Positions 25,642-34,621 of a stretch of 64,000 nt of DNA are shown piece by piece. The notes under the pieces are model-generated. The model saw only the letters and a program-made list of their open reading frames with translations, did no database searches and was not told where the DNA came from. The stretch spans positions 5,761,001 through 5,825,000 of the forward strand of contig NZ_CP108529.1 of assembly GCF_036002945.1 (NCBI RefSeq). Direction: 5' to 3'. Position 1 is the first letter of the stretch. Every line of letters starts with the position of its first letter. Made by a program: the position numbers and the translations under genes. The DNA is from Streptomyces sp. NBC_01224. GTDB taxonomy: Bacteria > Actinomycetota > Actinomycetes > Streptomycetales > Streptomycetaceae.

Positions 25642-26663
25642 ACGGACTCCTGGATCAAACGGTTGATCAACTGGGGCACCTGGTCGAGCTCCAACGGAGC
25701 TGGGGATTCACCGGACAGATCGATTGTGTACTCGACATCCAGTGCCGATACCGGGACGCCGGCCGAGACAAGGGCTTCCCCCGTGAGACCGGGGAAGTCG
25801 GGGCCGACTCGGTACCAACGCTCCTCGCTGACGGAGAAGCGGATATCCCGGTAGCGGTCGGCGTCGGCCGGGCGATATCCGGCATCGGCAAGGAGGTCGA
25901 TAAGCGCACTCTCGTCGTCACACAGGCCCAGCACCTGCCCGATCAACTCCGCGAAGCCGGTGCCCACATCGGTTGCGGTGGTCCTCCGGAGTCGGAACCA
26001 GGCGAGCCAGAGCGCTCCCCCTTCAGGGGCTTCCAGCTGGTCCAGCCCGTGGATCCGCGGTCTCCGCCCTTCCGTCGAGGTGCTTGTCTTCACTTCGACA
26101 GCAGTCGTTCCGGCCCAGAAATCGTGGCGGTATCTGCCCGGACCGCACCACAGGCGATGTGCGCTCGGGTCCTTCTCAAGAAGCTGTTTCAGAACCACCA
26201 GCTCGCCGAAGAGGCCCGCAAGCTGCTCGGGACCCAGCGGCACTCCTTGCGCGCGGAAAAGCGCCTTCCACCGATCGAGGACGGTGTAGAGCGCCTTGAC
26301 CGGGTTCTCGGGCATCTCCCTCGTTGCACTCAGCACGTCCACGCAGAGTTCCGTGAAAAGGTCTCTGAAGTCGTTGCGCAGACACCCGAGGTCGGCGTAG
26401 TTCTGGTAGCTCTCCTCGTCCTCCAGTGCACGCTTGCGCAGCTGCAGCACAGGGCCGTCGAGGCCGAGGCGGATCTTCCGGTGAGCGTGTATCGGCACCA
26501 GAAGATGACGATATCCATGGTGATCGACTGCCGCCACCAACGGACCCTGCTCGGTGTCGACAGGCAACGCAGTGACTCGCAGCCGGCGCTCCCCACTGGT
26601 CTGTTCGGCCTCTAGCGACGTCCAGCTGTCCCCGACGATCCTGCGGAGCGTCTCGTCGTTCAT
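25638..26663 (-). CDS. PD-(D/E)XK motif protein (DUF4420-like nuclease subunit)
   Basis: 341 residues. The nuclease core is readable near residues 170-190: RYRHDFWAGTTAVEVKTS, giving the D...ExK triad of the PD-(D/E)XK fold, preceded by GLFGELVVLKQLLEKD. The N-terminal half contains LLVPIHAHRKIRLGLDG. DUF4420 proteins occur with Z1 and GHKL proteins in modification-linked operons and are the best candidate for the DNA-cutting subunit. It starts at ATG 26663, overlapping the Z1 gene stop, and ends overlapping the ATPase start. Confidence 0.85.
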   Translation of the reverse strand: MNDETLRRIVGDSWTSLEAEQTSGERRLRVTALPVDTEQGPLVAAVDHHGYRHLLVPIHAHRKIRLGLDGPVLQLRKRALEDEESYQNYADLGCLRNDFRDLFTELCVDVLSATREMPENPVKALYTVLDRWKALFRAQGVPLGPEQLAGLFGELVVLKQLLEKDPSAHRLWCGPGRYRHDFWAGTTAVEVKTSTSTEGRRPRIHGLDQLEAPEGGALWLAWFRLRRTTATDVGTGFAELIGQVLGLCDDESALIDLLADAGYRPADADRYRDIRFSVSEERWYRVGPDFPGLTGEALVSAGVPVSALDVEYTIDLSGESPAPLELDQVPQLINRLIQESV

Positions 26664-29215
26664 GCGTCCTCGTCGTCGAGGAGGCTGAAGTCCTCCTCCT
26701 CGATCCGGACGTTGGCCAAGTTGGCAGAGATGTAGCCCTCCACCTCGCTGTCGCGATCTCTCGGTGAGGGGAAGACCAGACCGACGCCGATCACATGCTC
26801 CTCAGCGTTCAAGGGCGCACGCAGCTTCTTCGAAGGGTTCGGCTCGGAGAACTTGTCGATCGGGTACAGAACCAGCAAACCGGTGTTAGGCAACTGCTTC
26901 TGACGCTCGACCGTTATCTCCTTCTCCGTCAGCTTCGCGGTGTCCCCTGCCAGGTCAACAGCGGCATCGCGACGGCTCATCAGTGTCTTGATGTCAGCGA
27001 AGTCCGGGCCAGGGTTGGACAGATCCAGGCGGGCACGGTTGACCCGTCCGACGGTCACAATGGGCGTAAAGCTGAAGTCGTCCCCCTTTCCCCTCGGAGT
27101 GCCGACGATCGCGACGTTCCACCGCCGCAGCGAGCCGGCTGTGACTCGCTTTCGAATGTATCCAGTGATCAGGTCAGCATTGTTCTCTTGGGACTTCTCG
27201 TGGAACCGGTAGGTCGACAGGAACTCGGTGACGATGTCATGCGGCACATCGCGGAACACGTACCGGCCCGCCGTCAGGCCCTCATCCACTTGACTCGCGT
27301 TCGTGACGGAGGCAGCAACCAGAGCATTCGCGGCGTCGATGTTCCCACGCAGCCAATCGGCGTTGGTGTGGAAGAAGTGGGTCTGGACCCGCTTGCCACC
27401 GTAGGAAGAGGCCGCCGTGACGGCGTCGCGCATCTTGGCGGCTGCGGTCACACGCAAGGCGGGGTGTGTCCGCAGGCGCACCGCGAACGTGAGCGGACTC
27501 TCGGCCTCGGTCAAGTAGACGTCGATGTCACGGCGCATCTCGGTTTCGACGGTTGCCAGGTGTCGGAACCACTCGGCCAGCTCGTCAGTCATCCAGATGC
27601 GCGGCAGGTCGGCGTAGCCGTTGCGGAATCCGAACCAACGCCCCATCTGCAGCAAGGTGTCGTACGCCGAGACTGCTCGGACGAAGTAGCTTACGGACAG
27701 GCCCTCCAACGTCAGTCCTCGCGAGAGCGTGTTGCCGCCCACGGCGATGGCCACGACCGGACCGTTCTCGTAGTCGAGGCGGTCCTCGCTGCTGGAGTTG
27801 TCCATGATGATCCGGCAGCTGTTGAGTACTCCGGCCAGCTCGGGAGCCAGCTTGTCGAAGGGCACCTTGGTCTCGCCGAAATCCTCAGCAAGGACACGCG
27901 CAGCCTCCTCATCCCAGAGGTCTCGCAGACGCGATAGGAACCTCGCGTCCGTCAGGGACCGTGCGGCACGGTCACGCAGAAACTCCAGCGGTCTTCTGAA
28001 GCTGTTGTGTACTGTTGTGTTGACGCTCGTGTGTATCAGCATCGTGTTGTGTGGGTTGCCGGCACCGCGCACTCGTCGGGCAGCGGTCACCATCCAGAAG
28101 TACTCGACAGACCGACGCAAGGTGTCGGTGATGACCGGCTCGAAACCGTCGACATCGGCCCGTGTCCCCGGGCGTACCGCCGGCACGTCCTCGTCGGGAA
28201 CGGACCTGATCATGTCGTACCCGTCGTCGACGTCCTCCGGGTCGTCTCCGTCGAGCGCGTAGCGTCCGAACAGGACCTCAGTGCCGAAGTGACCATCCGG
28301 CTTCGGCAGGTTGACGACGAAGTCCTTGGGATACAGATTCTCGGCGCTCGGGTCGATCAGCAGGTTCGCGAATGGCGAGGCGGTGTAGCCGACGTATGCG
28401 GATCGCGGCAGGCTGCTCATGATGTTGAGGATCAGCGGGTTGATCGACCTGGTGGCCACTGTCGCCTGGTCGGCCTCATCGTCAATGATCAGTGCCGGGC
28501 AGTCGGCCAGGTAGTCCGAGGCTTTGTCGAGCCACTTGGCCAACTTGCGGAGGACTGTTGCGTTCTTCTTCACGACGCACAGCACATGAGTCTTGTTGTT
28601 CTTGCCGAAGTACGAGGCTGGGTTCTCGTGAGGGGTGAAATCGTGGTCGAGGCCGGTCAGCTGGGACCACAGCGAGGGGTTCGGCTCCACGAGCTGCTGG
28701 ACAAGGCGGGCCTGCGTCTGACGGCGGAGGCCGTTATGGACGCCGGCCAGAACGATGAACAGCTTGTAGCCGCGGTCGGCAGCCTTGGCCATGACCGAAG
28801 TGAAGTTGGTCGTTTTGCCCGACTGCACGTAGCCGACGACGAGCCCCCGCGTGGCGAACGACTTCTCCTTCGGGTGGTTCAGCAGCGACACGACGCGACT
28901 GGAGGAGTCGTCGAGGTTCTTGATCGCAGGCTCCTCGGGCCAGCCGTCCTTGCGGAGTAGCTCGACGATCGCTGGCCAGCACTTGTCCTTCGACTGGGGG
29001 CCCGTGTACCAGGTGATGCGATTGTCTCGAACAACCGCATGTGGCTCTTCGAGCTCCTTGATGCGGAGGGCCTGCTGCTCGTGCCTCTCTCGAATCCGCT
29101 CGACGATGTCACGGCTGATGCCGAACTGCTCGAGTCGCTTGACCGCCTCCACGGGAGGGAACGACTCCAACAGAGCCTTGAACGTGTCATACATTGCATC
29201 GAATTCATCGGTCAT
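26660..29215 (-). CDS. Z1-domain SF2-type helicase/ATPase
   Basis: 851 residues. Helicase motifs are clear: Walker A VVGYVQSGKTTNFTSVMAKA, Walker B ALIIDDEADQ, motif III YVGYTASPFANLL, and motif VI-like LLQMGRWFGFRNGY with the arginine finger. The Z1 domain (PF10593) follows, with TLSRGLTLEGLSVSYF upstream of motif VI. Z1 proteins accompany GHKL ATPases and C5-methyltransferases; they probably translocate on or remodel DNA. I start at ATG 29215 (MTDEFDAMYD); the frame extends to 29275 but without a better ribosome site. The stop overlaps the DUF4420 start. The stop of vsr is 261 bases upstream. Confidence 0.9.
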   Translation of the reverse strand: MTDEFDAMYDTFKALLESFPPVEAVKRLEQFGISRDIVERIRERHEQQALRIKELEEPHAVVRDNRITWYTGPQSKDKCWPAIVELLRKDGWPEEPAIKNLDDSSSRVVSLLNHPKEKSFATRGLVVGYVQSGKTTNFTSVMAKAADRGYKLFIVLAGVHNGLRRQTQARLVQQLVEPNPSLWSQLTGLDHDFTPHENPASYFGKNNKTHVLCVVKKNATVLRKLAKWLDKASDYLADCPALIIDDEADQATVATRSINPLILNIMSSLPRSAYVGYTASPFANLLIDPSAENLYPKDFVVNLPKPDGHFGTEVLFGRYALDGDDPEDVDDGYDMIRSVPDEDVPAVRPGTRADVDGFEPVITDTLRRSVEYFWMVTAARRVRGAGNPHNTMLIHTSVNTTVHNSFRRPLEFLRDRAARSLTDARFLSRLRDLWDEEAARVLAEDFGETKVPFDKLAPELAGVLNSCRIIMDNSSSEDRLDYENGPVVAIAVGGNTLSRGLTLEGLSVSYFVRAVSAYDTLLQMGRWFGFRNGYADLPRIWMTDELAEWFRHLATVETEMRRDIDVYLTEAESPLTFAVRLRTHPALRVTAAAKMRDAVTAASSYGGKRVQTHFFHTNADWLRGNIDAANALVAASVTNASQVDEGLTAGRYVFRDVPHDIVTEFLSTYRFHEKSQENNADLITGYIRKRVTAGSLRRWNVAIVGTPRGKGDDFSFTPIVTVGRVNRARLDLSNPGPDFADIKTLMSRRDAAVDLAGDTAKLTEKEITVERQKQLPNTGLLVLYPIDKFSEPNPSKKLRAPLNAEEHVIGVGLVFPSPRDRDSEVEGYISANLANVRIEEEDFSLLDDEDA

Positions 29216-29476
29216 GAGAGTCGACCGTTCCCCGTTCCTGTCCACTGGAGCCAACCACCCCGAACCTCTCCGCATCCGCCGATCGCGGGCACGCCAAGGA
29301 GCAGACGGTCGCCAGGCCCCTTGTATGGCATGTACACCCTATTGGGTGAGATGAGCACTGACACGCGAAGCCGCAACCTTGATCGAGTCGTCCCTCCCGG
29401 AAGGTGATGGTCGGCGGGGAGTCGGTGCGGCACAGACCTCCAAATCGTGAACTCGCGACCGCCGCGCGGCTCGCCG

Positions 29477-29926
29477 TCACGAATCGGGCACAGCACGTCC
29501 CGCCTTGCTCGAGGACGGTGGCCCCATCGTCGCGACGATCCTGCCCGCGACCTCCTCGGCCGACTCGTGCTCCCAGAACCTCAGGACCTTCCACCCTTCG
29601 GACTCAAGATGGGCGGTCGTCTCCCGATCCCGTGCCATGTTGCGTTCGAGTTTCTCGCGCCACCACTCCGCGTTCGCCTTCGGTTGCGTGGCGTGTGTGG
29701 GGCAGCCGTGCCAGAAGCATCCGTCGATCAGTACTGCCACTTTCGCCCTGGTGAAAGCGATGTCGATGGTCCTACGGGACATTCCCGGCACCCGCTCGTT
29801 GACCCGGTAGCGGTAGCCGGAGGCGTGTAGCAACTTTCGGACCGCCACCTCGGGTGCGGTGTCGCGGCTCGCCTGGCGGCTCATCCGGGCGGAGACGCTG
29901 GGGGAGGAAGGCTTCGCGGTGCTCAT
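29477..29926 (-). CDS. vsr: Vsr very-short-patch-repair endonuclease
   Basis: 149 residues. Family landmarks: APEVAVRKLLHASGYRYRVN, RTIDIAFTRAKVAVLIDGCF with the catalytic Asp, WHGCPTH (zinc-binding His/Cys), WWREKLERNMARDRETTAHL, and WKVLRFWEHE. Vsr nicks beside T:G mismatches produced when 5-methylcytosine deaminates, so it complements the C5-methyltransferase of the operon. GTG 29929 has a better spaced GGAG site than ATG 29926; the two differ by one residue. It is the first gene of the operon. Confidence 0.93.
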   Translation of the reverse strand: MSTAKPSSPSVSARMSRQASRDTAPEVAVRKLLHASGYRYRVNERVPGMSRRTIDIAFTRAKVAVLIDGCFWHGCPTHATQPKANAEWWREKLERNMARDRETTAHLESEGWKVLRFWEHESAEEVAGRIVATMGPPSSSKAGRAVPDS

Positions 29927-29940
29927 CACTGCCAAGTCTC

Positions 29941-30507
29941 CTACGCCCTGCCGGTCTCGCGATCGATGATTGTGAAATCGCGCCTCCCCGAATCGATGGT
30001 CCGGAAGCGCACCAGGCTCTTCTCCCGGCCGGTCGACGACTTCGGAGCGACCAGGCAGAAGGCCATGACCAGATGCCCGGGGGCGATCGCGCCGTCGGCG
30101 GAGAGCCGGGATTCGTCCGCGACCACGGGATACAGGACCCGGGCGCCGCGCCGCTCACGTACGAGCGACTCGACCAGAGGGTTCCCCGAGTCTTTCAGCG
30201 CGCCTGCCACCCGCAGGGCGACCCCGCGGTGCTTCGGCTCGCTGATCGCGCCGAAGAGATCACCGCGACGACGCGTTCGGTGGGCCAGGGACAGTGGGCG
30301 GGAACCGAAGATCGTCGCCTCCGTACGGCGGACCGAGGTCTGCTGCGGGACGATCGCCAGCCAGTCGTCGATGCCCGGGCCGGACTCCCCGGCTGTGATG
30401 GGGGACTCCAGATGCGGTGAGAACTGCGTGGGAGCGAACCATCGCAGGTCGCACAGGATCTTCAGCAGCGCGTCGTGATCGACCGTGCCGGTCGGTCTTA
30501 GCTGTCG
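29941..30507 (-). pseudogene. decayed gene, C-terminal part of an unidentified protein
   Basis: A coherent coding frame without any plausible start for its first 100 codons: DHDALLKILCDLRWFAPTQF, SGPGIDDWLAIVPQQTSVRR, LFGAISEPKHRGVALRVAG, LVESLVRERRGARVLYPVVA, HLVMAFCLVAPKS, and FRTIDSGRRDFTIIDRETG. A TAG closes the frame at 30508. The first usable start, GTG 30210, would remove half of it. It looks like the end of a large gene whose front has been lost, probably the same one that begins at 30935. Its stop lies 14 bases upstream of vsr. Confidence 0.55.
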
Positions 30508-30761
30508 CTACGACCGTGTTCGAGGGACGAGCACGTCAGCGTGACGGGAGTGGAGTCCAGTGACTCCAGGACGGGACGCCAGGCCTCCGCGTTGTGCCGA
30601 AGATCCGCCGCATCCGTCGGGTACGACCCACTGTCCCGGTGACCGGATCTCCACCAGCTCCGCGTTGAACATCTTGCTGCGGGCAGACGGCTTGATCCAG
30701 GGCAGGTGCTGGGACACCAGCGGCAGGATCTGAGAGGGAGTCAACTGTGGCTTTCGGTCGA
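30508..30761 (-). pseudogene. decayed middle fragment(s) of the same locus
   Basis: Two overlapping frames carry coding-like sequence. One reads LTPSQILPLVSQHLPWIKPS and MFNAELVEIRSPGQ; the other, from the same point, continues DAADLRHNAEAWRPVLESLD and STPVTLTCSSLEHGRSDS before a TAA. The switch between frames near 30640 indicates a frameshift. I cannot name the protein. Confidence 0.4.
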
Positions 30762-30935
30762 TCAGTTCCGCATACCGTTATCGACGGAGTTGTCGACGAG
30801 GTCCACGAAGGCCGCCTCGAAGCCGTAGCCCTGGTGTGTCAGCGATTCGACGTTGCGGGCAGCGGGCGGGAGCCGCTTGCTGCCGGAGGTCGGGATCTCG
30901 AACTGCCAGTCGGCGGATGGCTGATAGGGAGGCAT
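30762..30935 (-). pseudogene. truncated N-terminus of a second GHKL-type ATPase
   Basis: From ATG 30935, with a GAGGGAG ribosome site, the frame reads MPPYQPSADWQFEIPTSG, RLPPAARNVESLTHQGYGFE and AAFVDLVDNSVDNG and stops after 57 codons. RLPPAAR...EAAFVDLVDNSVD is the N-box region of HSP90-like/MORC ATPases. The rest of the ATPase is missing, so the gene is broken just after its N-box. It probably belonged to a sister modification system next to the intact one. Confidence 0.65.
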
Positions 30936-31402
30936 GAAGACTCCCTCGCGCACACAGAGCTGAGATCCGCGTGCGGAGGTGTGGCCCTGAGATAGGTAGT
31001 TGGAACGTGGTGATGTTGCAAAGGTGTGGAGGGGAACCCAGTTGATGAAACCCCTGCCGGGAGTTGGATGGGCCGCTGCTCTAACCAGGACAGGGGTTCC
31101 AGCTGGTTGGGGTGGACGATCAGCAGAATCGACAGTGCGATCCAGGCCAGCGCGAGGGCGGTATCAGCTGAAGGATTCGACTCCCCTCCGGCCCGGCCGG
31201 GAATCGGCTCGGGCCGACGGCTTCCGCTTCACGCAGCACACTGCAACCGCCGACGGCTGCACTCCACGCCCGGCTGCCGAAACCCGCACGAAGTGCCCTA
31301 AGTAGAGTCACGACAACGCCCTCGCAGCGTGGAGATCGAGTGTCCAACCCGCTGGGGGAGCTTCACCGGGTGGAAACATCACACTTGAAGGAACGACCGC
31401 AC
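30936..31402. other. intergenic stretch, no convincing gene
   Basis: About 465 bases between the decayed ATPase gene and the RidA gene. Small open frames in several phases lack ribosome sites and motifs. The last 60 bases contain the RidA leader with an AAGGA ribosome site. Confidence 0.5.
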
Positions 31403-31822
31403 ATGAGCGACAACCGCACCATCACCAACCCTGCCGGGCTGCACGACCCCACCCCGTTCGGTTACAGCCACGCCGCTTCCGCACCCGGCGAGCTGGTGTT
31501 CATCGGTGGGCAGTACGCCTCCGACGACACCGGCCAGGTCGTGCCCGGCGACTTTGCCGCGCAGGTCGAGCGGTCCTTCGGCAATCTGCGCATCGCGCTC
31601 GCCGGTGTCGGTCTTGGCTTCGAACATGTCGTACGGCTCGGCACGTACATCGTCGACCATGACCTGGAGAAGCTGGAGATCCTCGGCAAGGCGCTGCACG
31701 GCGCCTGGGGCGACCGGCTGCCCGCCCAGACGCTCAGCGGGGTCGCCTCGCTCGCGCTGCCCGGGATGCTCTTCGAGATCGACGCGGTCGCGGTCCGTCC
31801 GGCCGAGGGACCCGAAAGCTAG
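31403..31822 (+). CDS. RidA family (YjgF/YER057c/UK114) protein
   Basis: 139 residues with the RidA pattern: VFIGGQYASDDTGQVVPGDF, AAQVERSFGNLRIALAGVGL, VVRLGTYIVDH and a C-terminal ASLALPGMLFEIDAVA. RidA proteins hydrolyse reactive enamine/imine intermediates (2-aminoacrylate) or act on related ketoacid precursors. The canonical RidA catalytic Arg is usually in CRV/RVQ near residue 105; here the corresponding region is LSGVASLALPGMLFEID without the usual Arg, so it belongs to a Rid subfamily that may not be a deaminase. ATG 31403 has AAGGA upstream. Confidence 0.8.
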   Translation: MSDNRTITNPAGLHDPTPFGYSHAASAPGELVFIGGQYASDDTGQVVPGDFAAQVERSFGNLRIALAGVGLGFEHVVRLGTYIVDHDLEKLEILGKALHGAWGDRLPAQTLSGVASLALPGMLFEIDAVAVRPAEGPES

Positions 31823-31916
31823 CCACAGCCGGGATCCGCCGGAACAGGGTTCGTCTGCCGCGCAACGCCGACGCACCCCGCGCTCGTACCCGCGTTCTTG
31901 AGATTTCGGCGCTCCC

Positions 31917-32423
31917 TCAGACCTCGCCCGTCGTGCTCCGTACGTAACCGAGTCCGGGGCGGTCGTTCAGCAGGAGTTCTTCTCCGGTGGGGACGAACCC
32001 CGTGCGGGTCAGGACCGCGCGGGAGGCCGTGTTGTCGAGCGCGGCTGCTGCGCGCAGTGTGGTCAGGCCGTACTCGGTGGCGGCCAGGGTGCAGATCTGG
32101 CGGACGGTGGCCGTGGCCAGGCCCTGGTGGGTGGCCTTTTCGGCTATACGGAAGCCCAGTTCGGCGGAGCCGTCCGCGATGTCGACCAGGTTGAACCGGC
32201 CCAGGATCTCGCCGTCGCCGTCGGAATCGGTGTCCACCAGGACGTGGAAGCGGCAGATACCCGCGGCCTGTTCGGCGAGCAGCGCGGCGAGCCGGGCTTC
32301 GAAGTGGGCGAAGTATTCGTCGCCGCGATCCGGTATCGACGCGGCGAAGAAGGCGCGATTCTCCTGCTCGAATGCGAGCAGGGCCGGGGCGTGATCGGCG
32401 CGGAGAAGCTGGAGTTCGGGCAT
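31917..32423 (-). CDS. GNAT-family N-acetyltransferase
   Basis: 168 residues. GNAT fold signs: LGRFNLVDIADGSAELGFRI, then the AcCoA-binding stretch KATHQGLATATVRQICTLA, then TLRAAAALDNTASRAVLTRT and GFVPTGEELL. The pattern is that of RimJ/RimL-type acetyltransferases acting on amino groups of ribosomal proteins, amino acids or antibiotics. The target is unknown. It starts at ATG 32423. Confidence 0.85.
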   Translation of the reverse strand: MPELQLLRADHAPALLAFEQENRAFFAASIPDRGDEYFAHFEARLAALLAEQAAGICRFHVLVDTDSDGDGEILGRFNLVDIADGSAELGFRIAEKATHQGLATATVRQICTLAATEYGLTTLRAAAALDNTASRAVLTRTGFVPTGEELLLNDRPGLGYVRSTTGEV

Positions 32424-32532
32424 GGGGGAAGGGTACGGGGGGCTGGGGCCAGGGGTCTTGCTGTGGCGGTAAGGGACGTGGACCTGCGATCGGGGGCCCT
32501 GGCGTGGCTGGGCCCCCGATCGACCGGGGCCG

Positions 32533-33534
32533 TCACTGCGCCCCGTGGCACTCCCGGTACGCCCGTCCCGAGCCGCACCAGCAGGGTGCGCTGCGGGCCG
32601 GGGGCCAGGGGACCGCTCGGCCGCGGGCGGCGAGGGTGGTGGCGTACTGGGGGAGGAGGTCCGGGTCGGCCGGGGACGTGGCTTCCGAGGCGGCGAAGGC
32701 CTCGTACGACGGGACCGTGCCCGTCACGATGCCGAGGTTCGGGGTGCCGGCCTGGTGGAGGTCCCGGAGTGCGGCTTCCAGGCGGGCCAGGTGGTCGGCG
32801 TGGGAGGGGTACTCGCCGCGCAGGACCGGGTACGCGTTGAGGAGTTCGTCGAGTTCGGTGGCCGGCCAGTGCAGCACCGCCACCGGGAACGGGCGGGACA
32901 GCGCGGTGCGGTACGTGCCCAGTTCGGCGCGGAGGCGGGTGATCTCGGCCCGGAGCTCGCCCGGGTCCGAGGAGCCCAGCGCCCACAGGCGCTTCGGGTC
33001 GTGCAGCTCGTCCAGCGGGACGGAGGCGGTGTGGACGGTGTCGGCCAGCTCGTCCCAGACATCGTGCTCGACGCCCATCAGCCTTCGCACACGGTGGCGG
33101 CCGATCAGCAGCGACTGCGTGGCGTACGGGACCTCCTCGCCCGGCGTGAGGAGGAGCGTCAGCGCGGTCGTGAAGTAGTCGTGGGCCGCCTCCAGCTCGT
33201 CGTGCGATTCGAGGGTCTCGGCCGCGATCTCCCAGGGCGCCGGGTCGAGCGGGCCCGCGGCACGGATGCCGTCGATGATCGCGCGGGCCTCGGCCTCGTG
33301 GCCGTACTCCCACAGGTTGGCCGCGTTCAGGGCCTTGACCAGGTGCGGGCGGTCGAGGCCGGGGGAGCCGAGCAGTTCGTCGTAGAGGGTGGTGGCGCGG
33401 GCGCGGTCACCGGCGAGCTCCAGATGGGCCGCGGCCTGGAGGAGCAGCGGCTCGCGGTCCTCGGGGTACTGCGCCGCGGTGCGCAGCAGGCGCTCGGCTT
33501 CGGTGATGTGGTCAGCAGGCGTGTCGGGGCGCAT
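32533..33534 (-). CDS. TPR-like protein with C-terminal SEC-C zinc motif
   Basis: 333 residues. The N-terminal half is helical-repeat (AEHR-type TPR: LLLQAAAHLELAGDRARATT; HLVKALNAANLWEYGHEAEA). The C-terminus ends APCWCGSGRAYRECHGAQ, a complete SEC-C zinc-binding motif as found at the end of SecA. Such proteins are common in Streptomyces with unknown roles; the SEC-C motif suggests protein or nucleic acid binding. I start at ATG 33534; upstream in-frame starts add only a few residues. Confidence 0.75.
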   Translation of the reverse strand: MRPDTPADHITEAERLLRTAAQYPEDREPLLLQAAAHLELAGDRARATTLYDELLGSPGLDRPHLVKALNAANLWEYGHEAEARAIIDGIRAAGPLDPAPWEIAAETLESHDELEAAHDYFTTALTLLLTPGEEVPYATQSLLIGRHRVRRLMGVEHDVWDELADTVHTASVPLDELHDPKRLWALGSSDPGELRAEITRLRAELGTYRTALSRPFPVAVLHWPATELDELLNAYPVLRGEYPSHADHLARLEAALRDLHQAGTPNLGIVTGTVPSYEAFAASEATSPADPDLLPQYATTLAARGRAVPWPPARSAPCWCGSGRAYRECHGAQ

Positions 33535-33612
33535 GAACCACACCGTACTGCTGTACGGCATCTGGACGGAGGGTTGTTCCGGCCCTGGAGAGTTACGGCA
33601 CATGGCCCTATC

Positions 33613-34407
33613 GTGCGGGCCGTGCGGGAGCGGATACCGGTCGTGGTGCAGCGGAACTCGCGAGGGCGCCGGGTCGCCGCGCGCGGGTTGTGGACGGGCG
33701 CCGAGGTGATGGTGACCCTGGGTTTCGTCCTGCTGTTGCTCGTTGTTCATCAACTGTGGTGGACCAACCGGCAGGCCCGCGCCGACGCCCAGCACAAGGT
33801 GCAGGCCCTTCAGAGGGAGTGGGGGGAGCCACAGGGGCAGCCACCGGAGCAGCCGCAAGAGCCGGCGGGCGGTACGGGGAGCAGTGGCGAGTCCGGACGT
33901 GGGGCTTTTGGCGGGGGTTCGTCCGGGGGCCGCACCGCACCCCCCGCGCCCCGCTGGGATCAGGCCTACGCCGTCATCCGCATCCCGCGGCTCGGGCTCA
34001 CCGCCCCCGTCGCCCAGGGCATCAGCAAACGCGGCGTCCTCGACAAGGGGTACGTCGGGCACTACCCGCGCACCGCACAGCCCGGCCGGGCCGGGAACTT
34101 CGCGCTCGCCGGGCACCGCAACACGCACGGCGAACCCTTCCGGTACATCAACCGGCTGCGGCGCGGGGACCGGATCGATGTCGAGACCCGGGACGCCGTC
34201 TACACGTACACCGTCGACCGGACGCTCGGGCAGACCAGCGCCAGTGATGGCGGTGTCATCGCGGCCGTCCCGCGCAGCAATGTGAAGCCGCACGCCGGGT
34301 ACAGCACGGCCGGTTCCTATGTGACGCTCACTACGTGCACGCCCGAATTCACCTCCCGTTACCGGCTTGTCGTATGGGGGAAGCTCACGGGGGTCCGGGC
34401 GCGGTAG
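33613..34407 (+). CDS. class E sortase
   Basis: 264 residues with an N-terminal membrane anchor (VMVTLGFVLLLLVVHQLW) then a Gln/Pro/Gly-rich linker and the sortase barrel: YAVIRIPRLGLTAPVAQGIS, GHYPRTAQPGRAGNFALAGH (catalytic His), and YVTLTTCTPEFTSRYRLVVW (catalytic Cys in TLTTC and Arg in SRYR). Class E sortases attach LAxTG proteins to the cell wall; Streptomyces uses them for chaplins and other surface proteins. A candidate substrate with an LAATG motif is at 47703-49046. The start is GTG 33613; GTG 33622 is an alternative. Confidence 0.88.
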   Translation: MRAVRERIPVVVQRNSRGRRVAARGLWTGAEVMVTLGFVLLLLVVHQLWWTNRQARADAQHKVQALQREWGEPQGQPPEQPQEPAGGTGSSGESGRGAFGGGSSGGRTAPPAPRWDQAYAVIRIPRLGLTAPVAQGISKRGVLDKGYVGHYPRTAQPGRAGNFALAGHRNTHGEPFRYINRLRRGDRIDVETRDAVYTYTVDRTLGQTSASDGGVIAAVPRSNVKPHAGYSTAGSYVTLTTCTPEFTSRYRLVVWGKLTGVRAR

Positions 34408-34432
34408 CGGTGTCGCACTAAGGTTCCCTGAC

Positions 34433-34621
34433 GTGCTCAGACGACGTCCGCAGTTGTTGTGGTTGCTGGTCCCCTATGTCCTCTACCTGGGGGCGCTGCC
34501 GTTCGTGAACCGGGTCCATCCCGTGGTTCTCGGACTGCCGTTCCTCTTCGTATGGCTGCTCGGGGCGACCCTGCTGACACCCGTCGCCGTATGGCTGACC
34601 CGACGGGGGGACCGCCGGTGA
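34433..34621 (+). CDS. DUF3311 small membrane protein
   Basis: 62 residues with two membrane segments (LLWLLVPYVLYLGALPFVNR and LGLPFLFVWLLGATLLTPVA) and a basic C-terminus. DUF3311 proteins are almost always encoded just before a sodium:solute symporter gene and are presumed accessory subunits. Here the stop overlaps the symporter start by GTGA. The start is GTG 34433. Confidence 0.85.
   Translation: MLRRRPQLLWLLVPYVLYLGALPFVNRVHPVVLGLPFLFVWLLGATLLTPVAVWLTRRGDRR

Noticed and set aside
31069-31087. tRNA D-arm-like string on the minus strand (TGGTTAGAGCAGCGGCCC)
   Set aside because: No acceptor stem, anticodon arm or T-arm can be folded around it.
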